Below, one piece after another: positions 7,094-15,500 of a DNA stretch of 19,071 nt (position 1 is the first letter of the stretch; the number at the start of each line of letters is the position of its first letter). Origin of the DNA: Bacteroides_E sp964583185 (GTDB taxonomy: Bacteria; Bacteroidota; Bacteroidia; Bacteroidales; Bacteroidaceae). A model generated the notes under the pieces. That model was not told the origin of the DNA, searched no databases, and saw nothing but the letters and a program-made list of their open reading frames with translations. A program made the position numbers and the translations under genes. Location: positions 1-19,071 of the forward strand of contig CAZOVL010000054.1 of the NCBI GenBank assembly GCA_964583185.1, written 5' to 3'.

Positions 7094-8305
7094 CTATTTT
7101 TTTCTGTTCGTGAACTCATTAATGGCTTGGTTTACATCCATCTTCTTTCCATTCTTGAAAGCAATAATAAATGCGTCTTTAAATTTAGTAGCCACCTGTT
7201 TTCTTACTTGCCTTATTTCATTGTAATTTGTAGAAGCCCCAAAAGTATACTTATATATACCATTTTCAAAATAGTGTTCTGTATTTTTTAATCCTTTGAA
7301 GCGACTATCACTCTCTTTTAATGGAGAGGATGAAGTCATGAATTGAACTTTAAATATTGGTTCTTCGTTGGATATGGGTTCTTTAGGCGTGGTTTGTGGT
7401 TTGGGCTTAGTCTCTGTTACAACGGGTTGAGGTTGTGCTTGAGGTTTTACTGTAGATTCAGGTTTTGGTGTAGGAGTAGGTGGTTTTGTTGTAGCTACAG
7501 GGGTGCTTTTATTTTTAGCTATGCGAAGTTCGTGTGCTTTTTTATATTTTATAAATGCGTTGTAAATCCCATTGGCCATACTTTGTTGTCCGGACTTGGT
7601 ATTAAGAAATCGCTCCTCTTCCTGTGTGGAAATAAAGCCTAACTCAATTAAGATACTAGGCATTGCCGTCTCCTTTAATACTAAAAATCCGGCTTGATGT
7701 ACTCCTTTATCTATTCTTTTTGCTGCATGTTTAAATTGACTCTGAACCATTGAGGCAAACTCTACACTCTGAGCCATGTTTTTATCTTGTATAAATTCAA
7801 AAATAATGTAAGATTCGGAGGAATTTGGATCAAAACCGGCATAACGGGTCTGATAGTCATCTTCGTAAAGAATAACAGAGTTCTCTCTCTTGGCTACATC
7901 TAAGTTGGCTTGCGATTTAGCTAATCCCAGTGTCCATGTAGAAGCTCCTTTTACAACTTTAGATCCACCTATGGAGTTAGTGTGTATAGAGATAAAAAGA
8001 TCTGCTTTGGCTTTGTTGGCTATTTCAGCCCTTTTCATTAATGGAACAAATACGTCCCTATTTCGGGTATATATTACTTCAACATCCGGGTTTTTCTGTT
8101 TTATGAGTTGCCCAAATTTCAAGGCAACAGCCAGATTAATTTCTTTCTCTTTCGAAATTTTTCCTACTGCTCCAGGATCGTGTCCTCCATGTCCGGGGTC
8201 AATAACTACTTTAAAGTTCTGTCCCCAAATTGTTGTACTCAGGTTGGGAAATAGTACAAATGAACACAATAAAAAGCTAATTATTAATAATCTATGTCGT
8301 TTCAT
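7094..8305 (-). CDS. Secreted N-acetylmuramoyl-L-alanine amidase (Amidase_3) with C-terminal SPOR-like domain
   Basis: It cleaves the amide bond between MurNAc and the stem peptide of peptidoglycan in the periplasm. From the ATG at 8305 the product is 403 aa with a signal peptide (MKRHRLLIISFLL..., about 28 residues). The Amidase_3 domain has zinc ligands His39 (DPGHGGHDPG), Glu55 and His108 (SIHTNS), and catalytic Glu221 in ILIELGFIST. A Pro/Thr/Lys-rich linker spans about 266-315. A C-terminal region (FKVQFMTSSSPL...) resembles the SPOR-type domains that bind denuded glycan at the division site. The longer frame from 8353 would start inside the -33 box, so ATG 8305 was chosen. First gene of an operon with the MCE gene. 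Confidence 0.92.
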   Translation of the reverse strand: MKRHRLLIISFLLCSFVLFPNLSTTIWGQNFKVVIDPGHGGHDPGAVGKISKEKEINLAVALKFGQLIKQKNPDVEVIYTRNRDVFVPLMKRAEIANKAKADLFISIHTNSIGGSKVVKGASTWTLGLAKSQANLDVAKRENSVILYEDDYQTRYAGFDPNSSESYIIFEFIQDKNMAQSVEFASMVQSQFKHAAKRIDKGVHQAGFLVLKETAMPSILIELGFISTQEEERFLNTKSGQQSMANGIYNAFIKYKKAHELRIAKNKSTPVATTKPPTPTPKPESTVKPQAQPQPVVTETKPKPQTTPKEPISNEEPIFKVQFMTSSSPLKESDSRFKGLKNTEHYFENGIYKYTFGASTNYNEIRQVRKQVATKFKDAFIIAFKNGKKMDVNQAINEFTNRKK

Positions 8306-8323
8306 ATTGAACAAAATATGGTG

Positions 8324-8353
8324 CAAATTTAATTGAAAAAAGTGAAAACTCAA
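8324..8353 (-). promoter_or_regulatory. Bacteroidetes-type promoter of the amidase-MCE operon
   Basis: On the minus strand, TTG (8353-8351), a 19-nt spacer and TAAATTTG (8331-8324) match the consensus. Transcription would begin near 8318, giving a leader of only about 13 nt before ATG 8305. Confidence 0.65.
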
Positions 8354-8525
8354 TGTTGAAAATGAGTTTAAAAGTTAAACACGCTATTACATCTGTTTTA
8401 GAAAGCTATTTCTATTTCTTTCTTTAGAGTTTAGTTCAAAAAAAGTTGTTGAAATTTCTGTATTCTATTTTATTAAAACTTACTTTGTGTTTTGAAAAGA
8501 TAAAGATATAAATATATAAGATAAA

Positions 8526-9425
8526 GTGATCATTCGTTTTCTGAAAAAATGGACACTACCTGTTGCTATGGTAGTAGGAGGATTGACCTATCCATTGACG
8601 GTACAACTCTCATTTTTAACTCCTTTCCTGATTTTCTCTATGTTATTATTAACATTCTGTAAAATATCTCCTCGTGAATTAAAGCTGCAGCCCTTACACG
8701 CTTGGTTGCTATTAATTCAGGTGGTTGGCTCCTTGCTTCTTTATTATTTTATTGCTCCTTTTAATGTTTTAGTAGCACAGGCCATTATGATTTGCGTAAT
8801 TTGTCCCACAGCAACTGCCGCCGCAGTAATTACGGATAAACTTGGGGGAAATGCTGCGAGCTTAACATCATACACCTTATTAATTAATATAATCATGGCT
8901 TTTTATATCTCTGTGTTTTTTCCATTCATTACTGAAAGTGGAGATATAACTTTTTTGAAGTCTTTTAATTTAATTATGAGTCGTGTTTTCCCGCTGTTGG
9001 TTGTTCCTTTTATATTGGCATTGATTTTGGAGAAATATTGGAGGCGACTGCATCGCATTCTTTTGTCTTATAACGGGTTGGCCTTTTATTTATGGGCCAT
9101 TTCACTTGCTATTGTTACTGCACAAACCATATATGCCATTATATATCACCCGGCAGATGGTAAAACGGAAATTTTAATTGCCATTGCCAGCTTAATTGTT
9201 TGTAGTTTGCAGTTTTTCATAGGAAAGCAATTGGGCTCATTATATAATGACAGAATAGCCGGAGGACAAGCTTTAGGCCAGAAAAACACCATTTTAGCTA
9301 TTTGGATTACGCAGTCTTATTTAAATCCTTTGGCTTCTATTGGTCCAGGTACCTATGTGTTGTGGCAAAACATCATTAACTCCTGGCAATTGTGGAAAAA
9401 AGAGCGTAAATCACAAGGCAAATAA
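8526..9425 (+). CDS. Membrane transporter of the bile acid:sodium symporter (BASS) superfamily
   Basis: This 299-aa protein consists almost wholly of hydrophobic segments, about nine or ten predicted helices. Two unwound-helix signatures resemble BASS proteins: ICPTATAAAVITDKLGGNAA (about residues 96-115) and GQALGQKNTILAIWITQSYL with SIGPGTYVLWQNI near the C-terminus. By family it should be a secondary transporter of an organic anion in the inner membrane; the substrate is unknown. The start is a GTG (MIIRFLKKWTLP); the first ATG downstream would remove part of the first helix. Only a partial -7 match (TTACTTTG, 8480-8487) is seen upstream. It is divergent from the amidase operon and is followed by the 22-bp array rather than a standard U-tailed terminator. 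Confidence 0.75.
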   Translation: MIIRFLKKWTLPVAMVVGGLTYPLTVQLSFLTPFLIFSMLLLTFCKISPRELKLQPLHAWLLLIQVVGSLLLYYFIAPFNVLVAQAIMICVICPTATAAAVITDKLGGNAASLTSYTLLINIIMAFYISVFFPFITESGDITFLKSFNLIMSRVFPLLVVPFILALILEKYWRRLHRILLSYNGLAFYLWAISLAIVTAQTIYAIIYHPADGKTEILIAIASLIVCSLQFFIGKQLGSLYNDRIAGGQALGQKNTILAIWITQSYLNPLASIGPGTYVLWQNIINSWQLWKKERKSQGK

Positions 9426-9795
9426 AAACGCTGTTTCTTTGCTTGTGAGTGGGGTGTTACTCGGTCCTAGACCGAAGGCCGGTCGGTCTAGGAGAGAAGG
9501 GTGCTCGGTCTAGGACCGATGCCTTGTCGGTCTTAGACCCATAAATTTTCTGCTCATTTCCGGGACAATAAGGAGTGAGTCTAAAATAATCAGTATATTT
9601 AGGTGAAAATACGAAAAGTGTTTTAGTACTTTGGTGTTTTAATCACTTTGAAGTATATAATTGCCGGTGTTGTACTCTTAATAATCGGGGCAGATTATGT
9701 TGAACAACCCAAGAGAAAACAGATAACCGTTGAATGAATTTATATTTCGGTAATCAAAAGAACAAAATTAGTTTTAATCCATAAAAAAGAAAAGG
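9426..9795. other. Gene-free region between the transporter and GH125 genes
   Basis: This 370-bp stretch has no convincing gene. Its left part (9461-9548) is the GC-rich 22-bp-period array listed separately. The right part is AT-rich. A promoter for the GH125 gene should lie there, but only near-matches were found, such as TATATTTC at 9741-9748 without a correctly spaced TTTG. Confidence 0.5.
9461..9548. repeat. 22-bp-period array of TCGGTC units forming two hairpins
   Basis: TCGGTC begins at 9461, 9483, 9505 and 9527, exactly 22 bp apart each time. The 15-bp cores are TCGGTCCTAGACCGA, TCGGTCTAGGAGAGA, TCGGTCTAGGACCGA and TCGGTCTTAGACCCA, followed by variable 7-bp spacers. Cores 1 and 3 are exact reverse complements of each other and each is a near-palindrome. 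Local folding gives an 11-bp perfect stem (9465-9475 with 9483-9493) and a 13-bp stem with one G-U pair (9507-9519 with 9527-9539), both with 7-nt loops. The block is much richer in GC than its flanks. Function is unknown; it begins 35 bp after the transporter stop. Confidence 0.85.
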
Positions 9796-11256
9796 ATGAA
9801 AATACGAGTATTTATAACGATGATTGTAGCGATTGTCTTTATATTCCATGGAGTAACTTTGCGAGCAGAAAATTTAGTGTTGGTAAAAGATAACACGAAT
9901 GTAGATAACGGATTGTATAAAAGTCAACGTCCTCTTAAAAAAGATCGATTATTTGTATCAAACGCCATTGAGAAAGAAATAGAAAGAGTTAAACCACTTC
10001 TTAAGAACCCCAAATTGGCTTGGATGTTTGAGAACTGTTTTCCCAATACTTTGGACACCACTGTGCGATTTGAGAAGAAAAAAGGAAAACCGGACACTAG
10101 TGTTTATACCGGAGATATTCACGCAATGTGGCTTAGAGACTCAGGTGCTCAAGTGTGGCCTTATGTTCCTTTTGCAAATGATGATTCCCGGTTAAAGGAG
10201 ATGTTGGAAGGGGTTATTCTACGTCAATTTAACTCCATTAATTTAGATCCTTATGCAAATGCTTTTTATACTGATGTAAATGCAGTTGGGGATTGGAGTA
10301 CCGATGGTACTGATATGAAGCCTGGTGTTCATGAGCGTAAATGGGAAATAGACTCTCATTGTTACCCCATTCGTTTAGCTTATAAGTTTTGGAAAACAAC
10401 AGGAGATACAGGCATTTTTCAGCAAGAGTGGTTAGAGGCTATTCAAAATGTTTTGAAAACCTTTAAAGAACAACAAAGAAAAGAAGGAGTAGGTCCCTAT
10501 ACTTTCTTACGAGTAACCGATCGAACTTTCGATACTTTAAGTAATGTTGGAAAAGGAGCACCGGTAAAACCTGTAGGACTGATTGTTTCCTCTTTTCGTC
10601 CTTCAGATGATGCCACAACTTTACAGTTTCTTGTTCCATCGAACTTTTTTGCCGTAACTTCATTAAGAAAAGCAGCTGAAATTTTAACCACTGTAAACAA
10701 GAATGAAATGCTAGCTCAAGAGTGCTTGGAGTTGGCCGATGAAGTGGAAGAGGCACTTATGAAATATGCAACCTATAATCACCCCAAATACGGCACAATT
10801 TATGCTTTTGAGGTAGATGGTTTTGGTAATCATTTATTAATGGATGATGCCAATGTACCTAGCTTATTAGCGATGCCTTATTTAGGTGATGTAGATGTGA
10901 ATAATCCGATATATCAAAATACGCGTCGTTTTGTATGGAGTGAAGATAACCCTTATTTTTTCAAAGGGAAAGACGGAGAAGGAATTGGTGGTCCTCATAT
11001 TGGCTACGATATGGCTTGGCCTATGAGTATTATGATGAAAGCTTTTACAAGTCAAGATGATGCTGAAATAAAAGAGTGCATTGAGTTGCTTATGACTACC
11101 GATGCAGATACAGGGTTTATGCACGAATCTTTTAATGTCAATAATCAGTATGATTTTACACGTTCTTGGTTTGCTTGGCAAAACACTCTATTTGGTGAAC
11201 TAATTATTAAGTTAGTAAATGAAGGTAAACTGGCTATTCTTAACAGTATAGAATAA
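9796..11256 (+). CDS. Glycoside hydrolase family 125 exo-alpha-1,6-mannosidase, exported
   Basis: This 486-aa protein has a signal peptide (residues 1-24, MKIRVFITMIVAIVFIFHG, cleaved near LRA/EN), so it acts in the periplasm or at the cell surface. GH125 enzymes remove non-reducing-end mannose from alpha-linked, mainly alpha-1,6, mannosides by inversion and need no metal. Family blocks are TGDIHAMWLRDSGAQVWPY (about 105-123), DWSTDGTDMKPGVHERKWEI, DSHCYPIRLAYKFW, SSFRPSDDATTLQFLVPSN, GGPHIGYDMAWPMSI and ADTGFMHESFN. Length and domain coverage are normal and complete. There is no GH92, GH76 or SusC/SusD gene in view, so it is not in an obvious polysaccharide utilisation locus here. An HD-domain gene follows after 27 bp. 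Confidence 0.92.
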   Translation: MKIRVFITMIVAIVFIFHGVTLRAENLVLVKDNTNVDNGLYKSQRPLKKDRLFVSNAIEKEIERVKPLLKNPKLAWMFENCFPNTLDTTVRFEKKKGKPDTSVYTGDIHAMWLRDSGAQVWPYVPFANDDSRLKEMLEGVILRQFNSINLDPYANAFYTDVNAVGDWSTDGTDMKPGVHERKWEIDSHCYPIRLAYKFWKTTGDTGIFQQEWLEAIQNVLKTFKEQQRKEGVGPYTFLRVTDRTFDTLSNVGKGAPVKPVGLIVSSFRPSDDATTLQFLVPSNFFAVTSLRKAAEILTTVNKNEMLAQECLELADEVEEALMKYATYNHPKYGTIYAFEVDGFGNHLLMDDANVPSLLAMPYLGDVDVNNPIYQNTRRFVWSEDNPYFFKGKDGEGIGGPHIGYDMAWPMSIMMKAFTSQDDAEIKECIELLMTTDADTGFMHESFNVNNQYDFTRSWFAWQNTLFGELIIKLVNEGKLAILNSIE

Positions 11257-11283
11257 GGTGTTAATTAAAGAACAAGTGGTGTT

Positions 11284-11817
11284 ATGGATGTTTTTAAATT
11301 AATTGATACGTATTATCCTGAGGAGAATAAATTAAAACATATTTTGCTTACACATAGTAAGCAAGTTACAGATTTAGCCTTGAAGTTGGCCTCTCAGAAA
11401 CAATTATCTATTGATGCAGATTTTGTATATGAAGCCGCTATGTTACACGATATTGGTATTTTTATGACTCATGCTCCAACTATAGCGTGTTTTGGCAATC
11501 AGCCTTATTTAGCTCACGGCTATTTAGGGGCTGAATTGTTGCGTAAAGAAGGATATCCACGTCACGCTTTGGTTTGTGAAAGACATACAGGTGCGGGTGT
11601 TTCTAAAGAGGAGGTTCTCTCTTTTCATATTCCCGTGCCTGTTAAAGATATGATTCCACAGTCTATTGAAGAGAAGTTAATCTGTTTTGCCGATACTTTT
11701 TATTCTAAGACTCAGTTAGAAAAAGAAAAAACATTGGTAGAAGCCAGGGAAAGTATTGCAATACATAGTTCAGAAGGACTAAAAAGGTTTGATGATTGGT
11801 GTGAACTTTTTTTATGA
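11284..11817 (+). CDS. HD-domain metal-dependent phosphohydrolase
   Basis: This 177-aa cytoplasmic protein is an almost bare HD domain. His24 (LLTHSKQV), the His55-Asp56 pair in AAMLHDIGIF, later histidines at LAHGYLG and CERHTGAG, and a final aspartate in CFADTFYS give the expected metal-binding order. HD proteins hydrolyse phosphate esters of nucleotides or related compounds; the substrate is not evident. It starts 27 bp after the GH125 stop with no promoter between, so the two are probably co-transcribed, although no functional link is obvious. The ATG start (MDVFKLIDTY) is the first in frame after the intergenic gap. Confidence 0.85.
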   Translation: MDVFKLIDTYYPEENKLKHILLTHSKQVTDLALKLASQKQLSIDADFVYEAAMLHDIGIFMTHAPTIACFGNQPYLAHGYLGAELLRKEGYPRHALVCERHTGAGVSKEEVLSFHIPVPVKDMIPQSIEEKLICFADTFYSKTQLEKEKTLVEARESIAIHSSEGLKRFDDWCELFL

Positions 11818-11848
11818 ATTCTAAAAAAACATTTAATCACTCTTTTCT

Positions 11849-11880
11849 TCTGTTATATTAGTATAGATTATGTACTTTTG
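11849..11880 (+). promoter_or_regulatory. Probable promoter of lptD
   Basis: A full -7 match TACTTTTG lies at 11873-11880. Twenty bp upstream is TCTG (11849-11852), one mismatch from the -33 TTTG. Start of transcription would be near 11886, giving a leader of about 25 nt before ATG 11911. Confidence 0.5.
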
Positions 11881-11910
11881 CTCCTTAAAGTATAATTATA
11901 TAATAGGCTG

Positions 11911-14661
11911 ATGGTGCCATCAAGACGGAAAATACAAACATCTTTTATACTGATTGCATTTTTCTTACTGCTATCGAATCGTGTGAGTGCCCAACAAGAA
12001 GTTGTTGACCATACACTAACTCAGGATTCTTTAACAGTTCAGGAGGATTCAACAAATAGAGTTTCTCCTCTGTTAGCAGATTCTGTTCCATTGGCTAGAC
12101 GTGTAACTCCAAAGGATTCTTTGGCACTACAATCGGGAGAGCCTAAAAAACAACCACTTTCTGCTCCTGTTTTTTATGAGGCTAATGACTCTATCGTTTT
12201 TACACAAAATGGTTATGCACATCTTTATGGTAAAGGAAAGGTTAACTATGAAAAAATAGAGTTGGAGTCAGAAATCATCTCTATGAATCTGGATAGTAGT
12301 ACAGTCTTTGCTCGTGGAATTAAAGATTCATTGGATGTTCTTTCAGGGCGTCCCATTTTCAAAGATGGCGAAACTCCTTATGAATCAGAGACAATTCGAT
12401 ACAACTTTAAAACTAAAAAAGGATTTATCAATAACATTGTAACGCAGCAAGGTGAAGGCTATGTTACCAGTTACAGTGCAAAGAAAGGAGCTAATGATGA
12501 AATATTTATGCAAAGTGGTAGGTACACCACTTGCGATCATCACGATAATCCTCACTTCTATTTTCAAATGACTACGGCCAAGGTAAAACCCAAGAAAAAC
12601 GTAGTTGCCGGGCCGGCTTATTTGGTGGTGGAAGATGTTCCTTTGCCACTAGCAGTACCTTTTTTCTTTTTCCCTTTTACTTCAAGTTATTCCTCGGGTA
12701 TCATTATGCCAACTTATATGGATGATTATAATCGTGGATTTGGTTTGACTCGTGGAGGGTATTATTTTGCTATGAGCGATATTATGGACTTAAAGGTAAC
12801 AGGAGATATTTTCACCAAAGGTTCCTGGGCTTTAGGTTTGGAGTCAAATTATAATAAAAGATATCGTTTTTCAGGATCGTTACATGCCGATTATCAAATC
12901 ACAAAGCAAGGAGATAAAGGATTACCCGACTATTCAGTAGCTAAGGACTTCAAAATTGTATGGTCGCATCGTCAAGATGCCAAGGCCAATCCTAATTCAA
13001 CATTCTCTGCTCAGGTAAACTTTTCAACAAGTAGCTATGAGCGCTCTAATGTGAACAACCTCTATAACTCCAACTTATTAACTCAAAACACCAAAACATC
13101 GAGTGTGAGTTATTCCCGCTCATTTCCCGATATAGGTCTAACACTTGCCAGCACATTCAACATTGCACAAACAATGAAGGATTCTTCTATTGCAGTAACT
13201 TTGCCGGACTTGAATATTACTTTGAGCCGTAAGTTTCCGTTTAAGAGAAAACGGGCAGTAGGGAAAGAACGTTGGTATGAAAAAATATCACTTAGTTATT
13301 CGGGGCGTTTAACGAATAGCATTAGGACAAAAGATACAGAATTATTTAATAAAAGTTTAATAAAAGACTGGACGAATGGTATGCAACATAACATTCCAAT
13401 TAGTGCTACTTTTACGCTATTTAAACACTTCAATGTTTCTCCTTCAGTAAATTATACAGAGCGTTGGTACACTAAAAAGGTGATGCAAGAGTATGACATG
13501 GAATCAAAACAGCTGGTACCAACCGATACCATTTATGGGTTTCATCGAGTCTACAACTATAACGCTAGTTTAAGCTTAAATACAAAGCTGTATGGAATGT
13601 ACAAGCCCATCTTTATGAAAAGCAAAGACATTCAGATTCGTCACGTTATTACTCCTCAGGTGTCATTAAGTGCTGCACCCGACTTTGGCGATCCTAGTTA
13701 TGGATATCATATTCAGTATACTGATGCCAATGGAAACCAGCAATATTATTCACCCTATAGAGATCAACCTTTTAGTGCACCGGGAAGAGGCAAACAAGGA
13801 ACAATTAACTTTGATTTGTCCAATAACTTTGAAATGAAGTATAAAACCAAGAACGATTCGGTAAAAAAGGTCAGTTTGATTGATGAGTTAGGGGCGAGTT
13901 TATCTTATAACTTTGCTGCAGAGCGTAAGCCTTGGAGTGATTTGAATATGCGTCTTCGTTTGAAACTAACCAAGAACTATACGCTAAATTTAAACTCTTC
14001 GTTTGCTACTTATGCGTATGAGTTTGATGAAAAAGGGAATGTACGGGTAGGCGATCGAACAGAGTGGTCGTATGGACGATTTGGTAGATTCCAAGGGTGG
14101 GGAACTTCATTCAATTATACATTGAATAATGATACCTGGAAAAAACTCTTTGGAAAGAAAAATGACGCAGAATCTCCCCCTCAATCATCATCCTCGGAAG
14201 AAGGAGATTCTGATGACGATGACTTAGGAGGTGGCACTCCAACAAAACAAGTGAAAGAGGCAGAGGTGGATGATGATGGATATCAGGTGTTTAAAATGCC
14301 TTGGTCTTTGAATATAAACTATTCTTTTAATATTCGGGAGGATCAGTCGCGCAGGATTAATGAAAAAACAATGCGTTACCCCTTTACCTATACACACAAT
14401 ATTAATGCTTCGGGTAACATCAAAATATCCAATCGTTGGAGTGTGAATTTCAGTACAGGATATGACTTTACAGTGAAAGAGGTGACTCAAACATCTTTAT
14501 CCATATCACGAGACCTTCACTGTTTTAGTATGACAGCTAGCATCTCTCCATTTGGTCGCTGGAAGTATTATAACTTTACTATTCGTGCTAATGCAAGTAT
14601 GCTTCAAGATTTGAAGTGGGATCAACGGAGTCATACTCAGAGTAACATCCAATGGTATTAA
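11911..14661 (+). CDS. lptD: LPS-assembly outer membrane protein LptD (Bacteroidetes type)
   Basis: LptD is the outer membrane barrel that, with LptE, places lipopolysaccharide (here probably lipooligosaccharide) on the cell surface. The 916-aa product has a signal peptide ending near VSAQ (residue 28), then a low-complexity Ser/Asp/Pro region. An OstA/LptA-like beta-jellyroll follows (about 85-245; SIVFTQNGYAHLYGKGKVNY, SETIRYNFKTKKGFINNI). The stretch PLPLAVPFFFFPFTSSYSSG (about 246-265) resembles the LptD linker between jellyroll and barrel. The rest is rich in alternating aromatic beta strands to the C-terminal IQWY. An acidic tract at about 751-785 (SSSSEEGDSDDDD...) interrupts the barrel region and is probably a surface loop. 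The N-terminal cysteine pair of proteobacterial LptD is not apparent. Confidence 0.85.
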   Translation: MVPSRRKIQTSFILIAFFLLLSNRVSAQQEVVDHTLTQDSLTVQEDSTNRVSPLLADSVPLARRVTPKDSLALQSGEPKKQPLSAPVFYEANDSIVFTQNGYAHLYGKGKVNYEKIELESEIISMNLDSSTVFARGIKDSLDVLSGRPIFKDGETPYESETIRYNFKTKKGFINNIVTQQGEGYVTSYSAKKGANDEIFMQSGRYTTCDHHDNPHFYFQMTTAKVKPKKNVVAGPAYLVVEDVPLPLAVPFFFFPFTSSYSSGIIMPTYMDDYNRGFGLTRGGYYFAMSDIMDLKVTGDIFTKGSWALGLESNYNKRYRFSGSLHADYQITKQGDKGLPDYSVAKDFKIVWSHRQDAKANPNSTFSAQVNFSTSSYERSNVNNLYNSNLLTQNTKTSSVSYSRSFPDIGLTLASTFNIAQTMKDSSIAVTLPDLNITLSRKFPFKRKRAVGKERWYEKISLSYSGRLTNSIRTKDTELFNKSLIKDWTNGMQHNIPISATFTLFKHFNVSPSVNYTERWYTKKVMQEYDMESKQLVPTDTIYGFHRVYNYNASLSLNTKLYGMYKPIFMKSKDIQIRHVITPQVSLSAAPDFGDPSYGYHIQYTDANGNQQYYSPYRDQPFSAPGRGKQGTINFDLSNNFEMKYKTKNDSVKKVSLIDELGASLSYNFAAERKPWSDLNMRLRLKLTKNYTLNLNSSFATYAYEFDEKGNVRVGDRTEWSYGRFGRFQGWGTSFNYTLNNDTWKKLFGKKNDAESPPQSSSSEEGDSDDDDLGGGTPTKQVKEAEVDDDGYQVFKMPWSLNINYSFNIREDQSRRINEKTMRYPFTYTHNINASGNIKISNRWSVNFSTGYDFTVKEVTQTSLSISRDLHCFSMTASISPFGRWKYYNFTIRANASMLQDLKWDQRSHTQSNIQWY

Positions 14662-14721
14662 TCTCTTACTTTTCTTGTTTTTATTTAGCAGTTAAAGATT
14701 CTGACTCTATTTTTTGATGTT

Positions 14722-14742
14722 AGAACAGTGTTTTGTTCTTTA
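14722..14742 (+). terminator. Weak hairpin after lptD
   Basis: AGAACA (14722-14727) pairs with TGTTCT (14734-14739) around a 6-nt loop, followed by only two to three T residues. It lies in the 163-bp gap between convergent lptD and ung. No stronger terminator was found there. Confidence 0.3.
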
Positions 14743-14824
14743 AGATATCCTATGAGCATAAAAAAAAGGAATAAACTGCTGAGATAAAATAGAGATATCG
14801 TTGGAATATAAATAAAATACTATT

Positions 14825-15487
14825 TTACCATTGGATAGGGGATTCTCCCTGTTGCTCTAAATAATGATTAGTTTTGCTAAAGTGATGATTGTTCCAAAAG
14901 CCTCGATGTGCAGCTAGCGGGGAGGGGTGTACCGCTTCAAGCACTAAATGCTTATTCCGATTAATAAATGCCCCCTTTTTTTGGGCATAAGCACCCCATA
15001 AAATAAAGACCAGATGTTCTTTGCTCTCAGCAAGTAAGCGAATAACCGCATCTGTAAACTGTTCCCAGCCTTTATTTTGATGTGATCCTGCTTGTCCGGC
15101 ACGGACAGTAAGTGTGGCATTCAATAATAAAACACCTTGTTCTGCCCATCGGGTAAGGTTTCCCGAAGAAGGAACAGGAATATTTAAATCGTTTTTTATC
15201 TCTTTGAAAATGTTATTTAATGAAGGAGGAAAAGCCACTCCATCGTTAACAGAAAAACACAATCCATGTGCTTGATTAGGACCATGATAAGGATCTTGAC
15301 CAATAATGACTACTTTTGTCTTGTTGAAGGGGCAAAGATTGAATGCATTGAATATTAAAGAGCCGGGAGGGTAAATGGTTTGTGTTCGATACTCTTCTCT
15401 AACAAAAGAGGTTAACTCTTGAAAATATACCTTCTCAAACTCTTCTTTGAGTTGTTCTTTCCAGCTTTCTTCAATTTTCACATCCAT
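14825..15487 (-). CDS. ung: Uracil-DNA glycosylase, family 1
   Basis: It removes uracil from DNA, starting base excision repair. The 220-aa product has the usual family 1 length. The water-activating loop IIGQDPYHGPNQAHGLCFSV carries catalytic Asp65. The LLNATLTVRAGQAGSHQNKGW block contains the uracil-contacting asparagine (Asn123), and the DNA-intercalation motif HPSPLAAHRGF carries His187. The start is ATG (MDVKIEESWK). It begins 13 bp after the asnA stop, and no promoter is visible between them, so it is read as the second gene of an asnA-ung operon. Confidence 0.96.
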   Translation of the reverse strand: MDVKIEESWKEQLKEEFEKVYFQELTSFVREEYRTQTIYPPGSLIFNAFNLCPFNKTKVVIIGQDPYHGPNQAHGLCFSVNDGVAFPPSLNNIFKEIKNDLNIPVPSSGNLTRWAEQGVLLLNATLTVRAGQAGSHQNKGWEQFTDAVIRLLAESKEHLVFILWGAYAQKKGAFINRNKHLVLEAVHPSPLAAHRGFWNNHHFSKTNHYLEQQGESPIQW

Positions 15488-15500
15488 CTTTAAAAGGTAT

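Noticed and set aside
7343..8336. Two plus-strand open frames (99 and 148 aa) opposite the amidase gene
   Set aside because: They lie entirely antisense to a strongly supported gene and have Cys/Phe/Arg-biased composition typical of antisense shadows.
8305..8353. Longer amidase start giving MSFHFFQLNL
   Set aside because: This start lies in the predicted -33 box, and the extension would put 16 residues before a good signal peptide. ATG 8305 fits better.
9461..9548. CRISPR array
   Set aside because: The 22-bp period leaves only about 7 bp between cores, far too short for spacers, and no cas gene is present. The repeats are also degenerate.
10463..11181. Minus-strand open frames opposite the GH125 gene
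   Set aside because: They are antisense to a complete conserved glycoside hydrolase and have no independent start signals or motifs.
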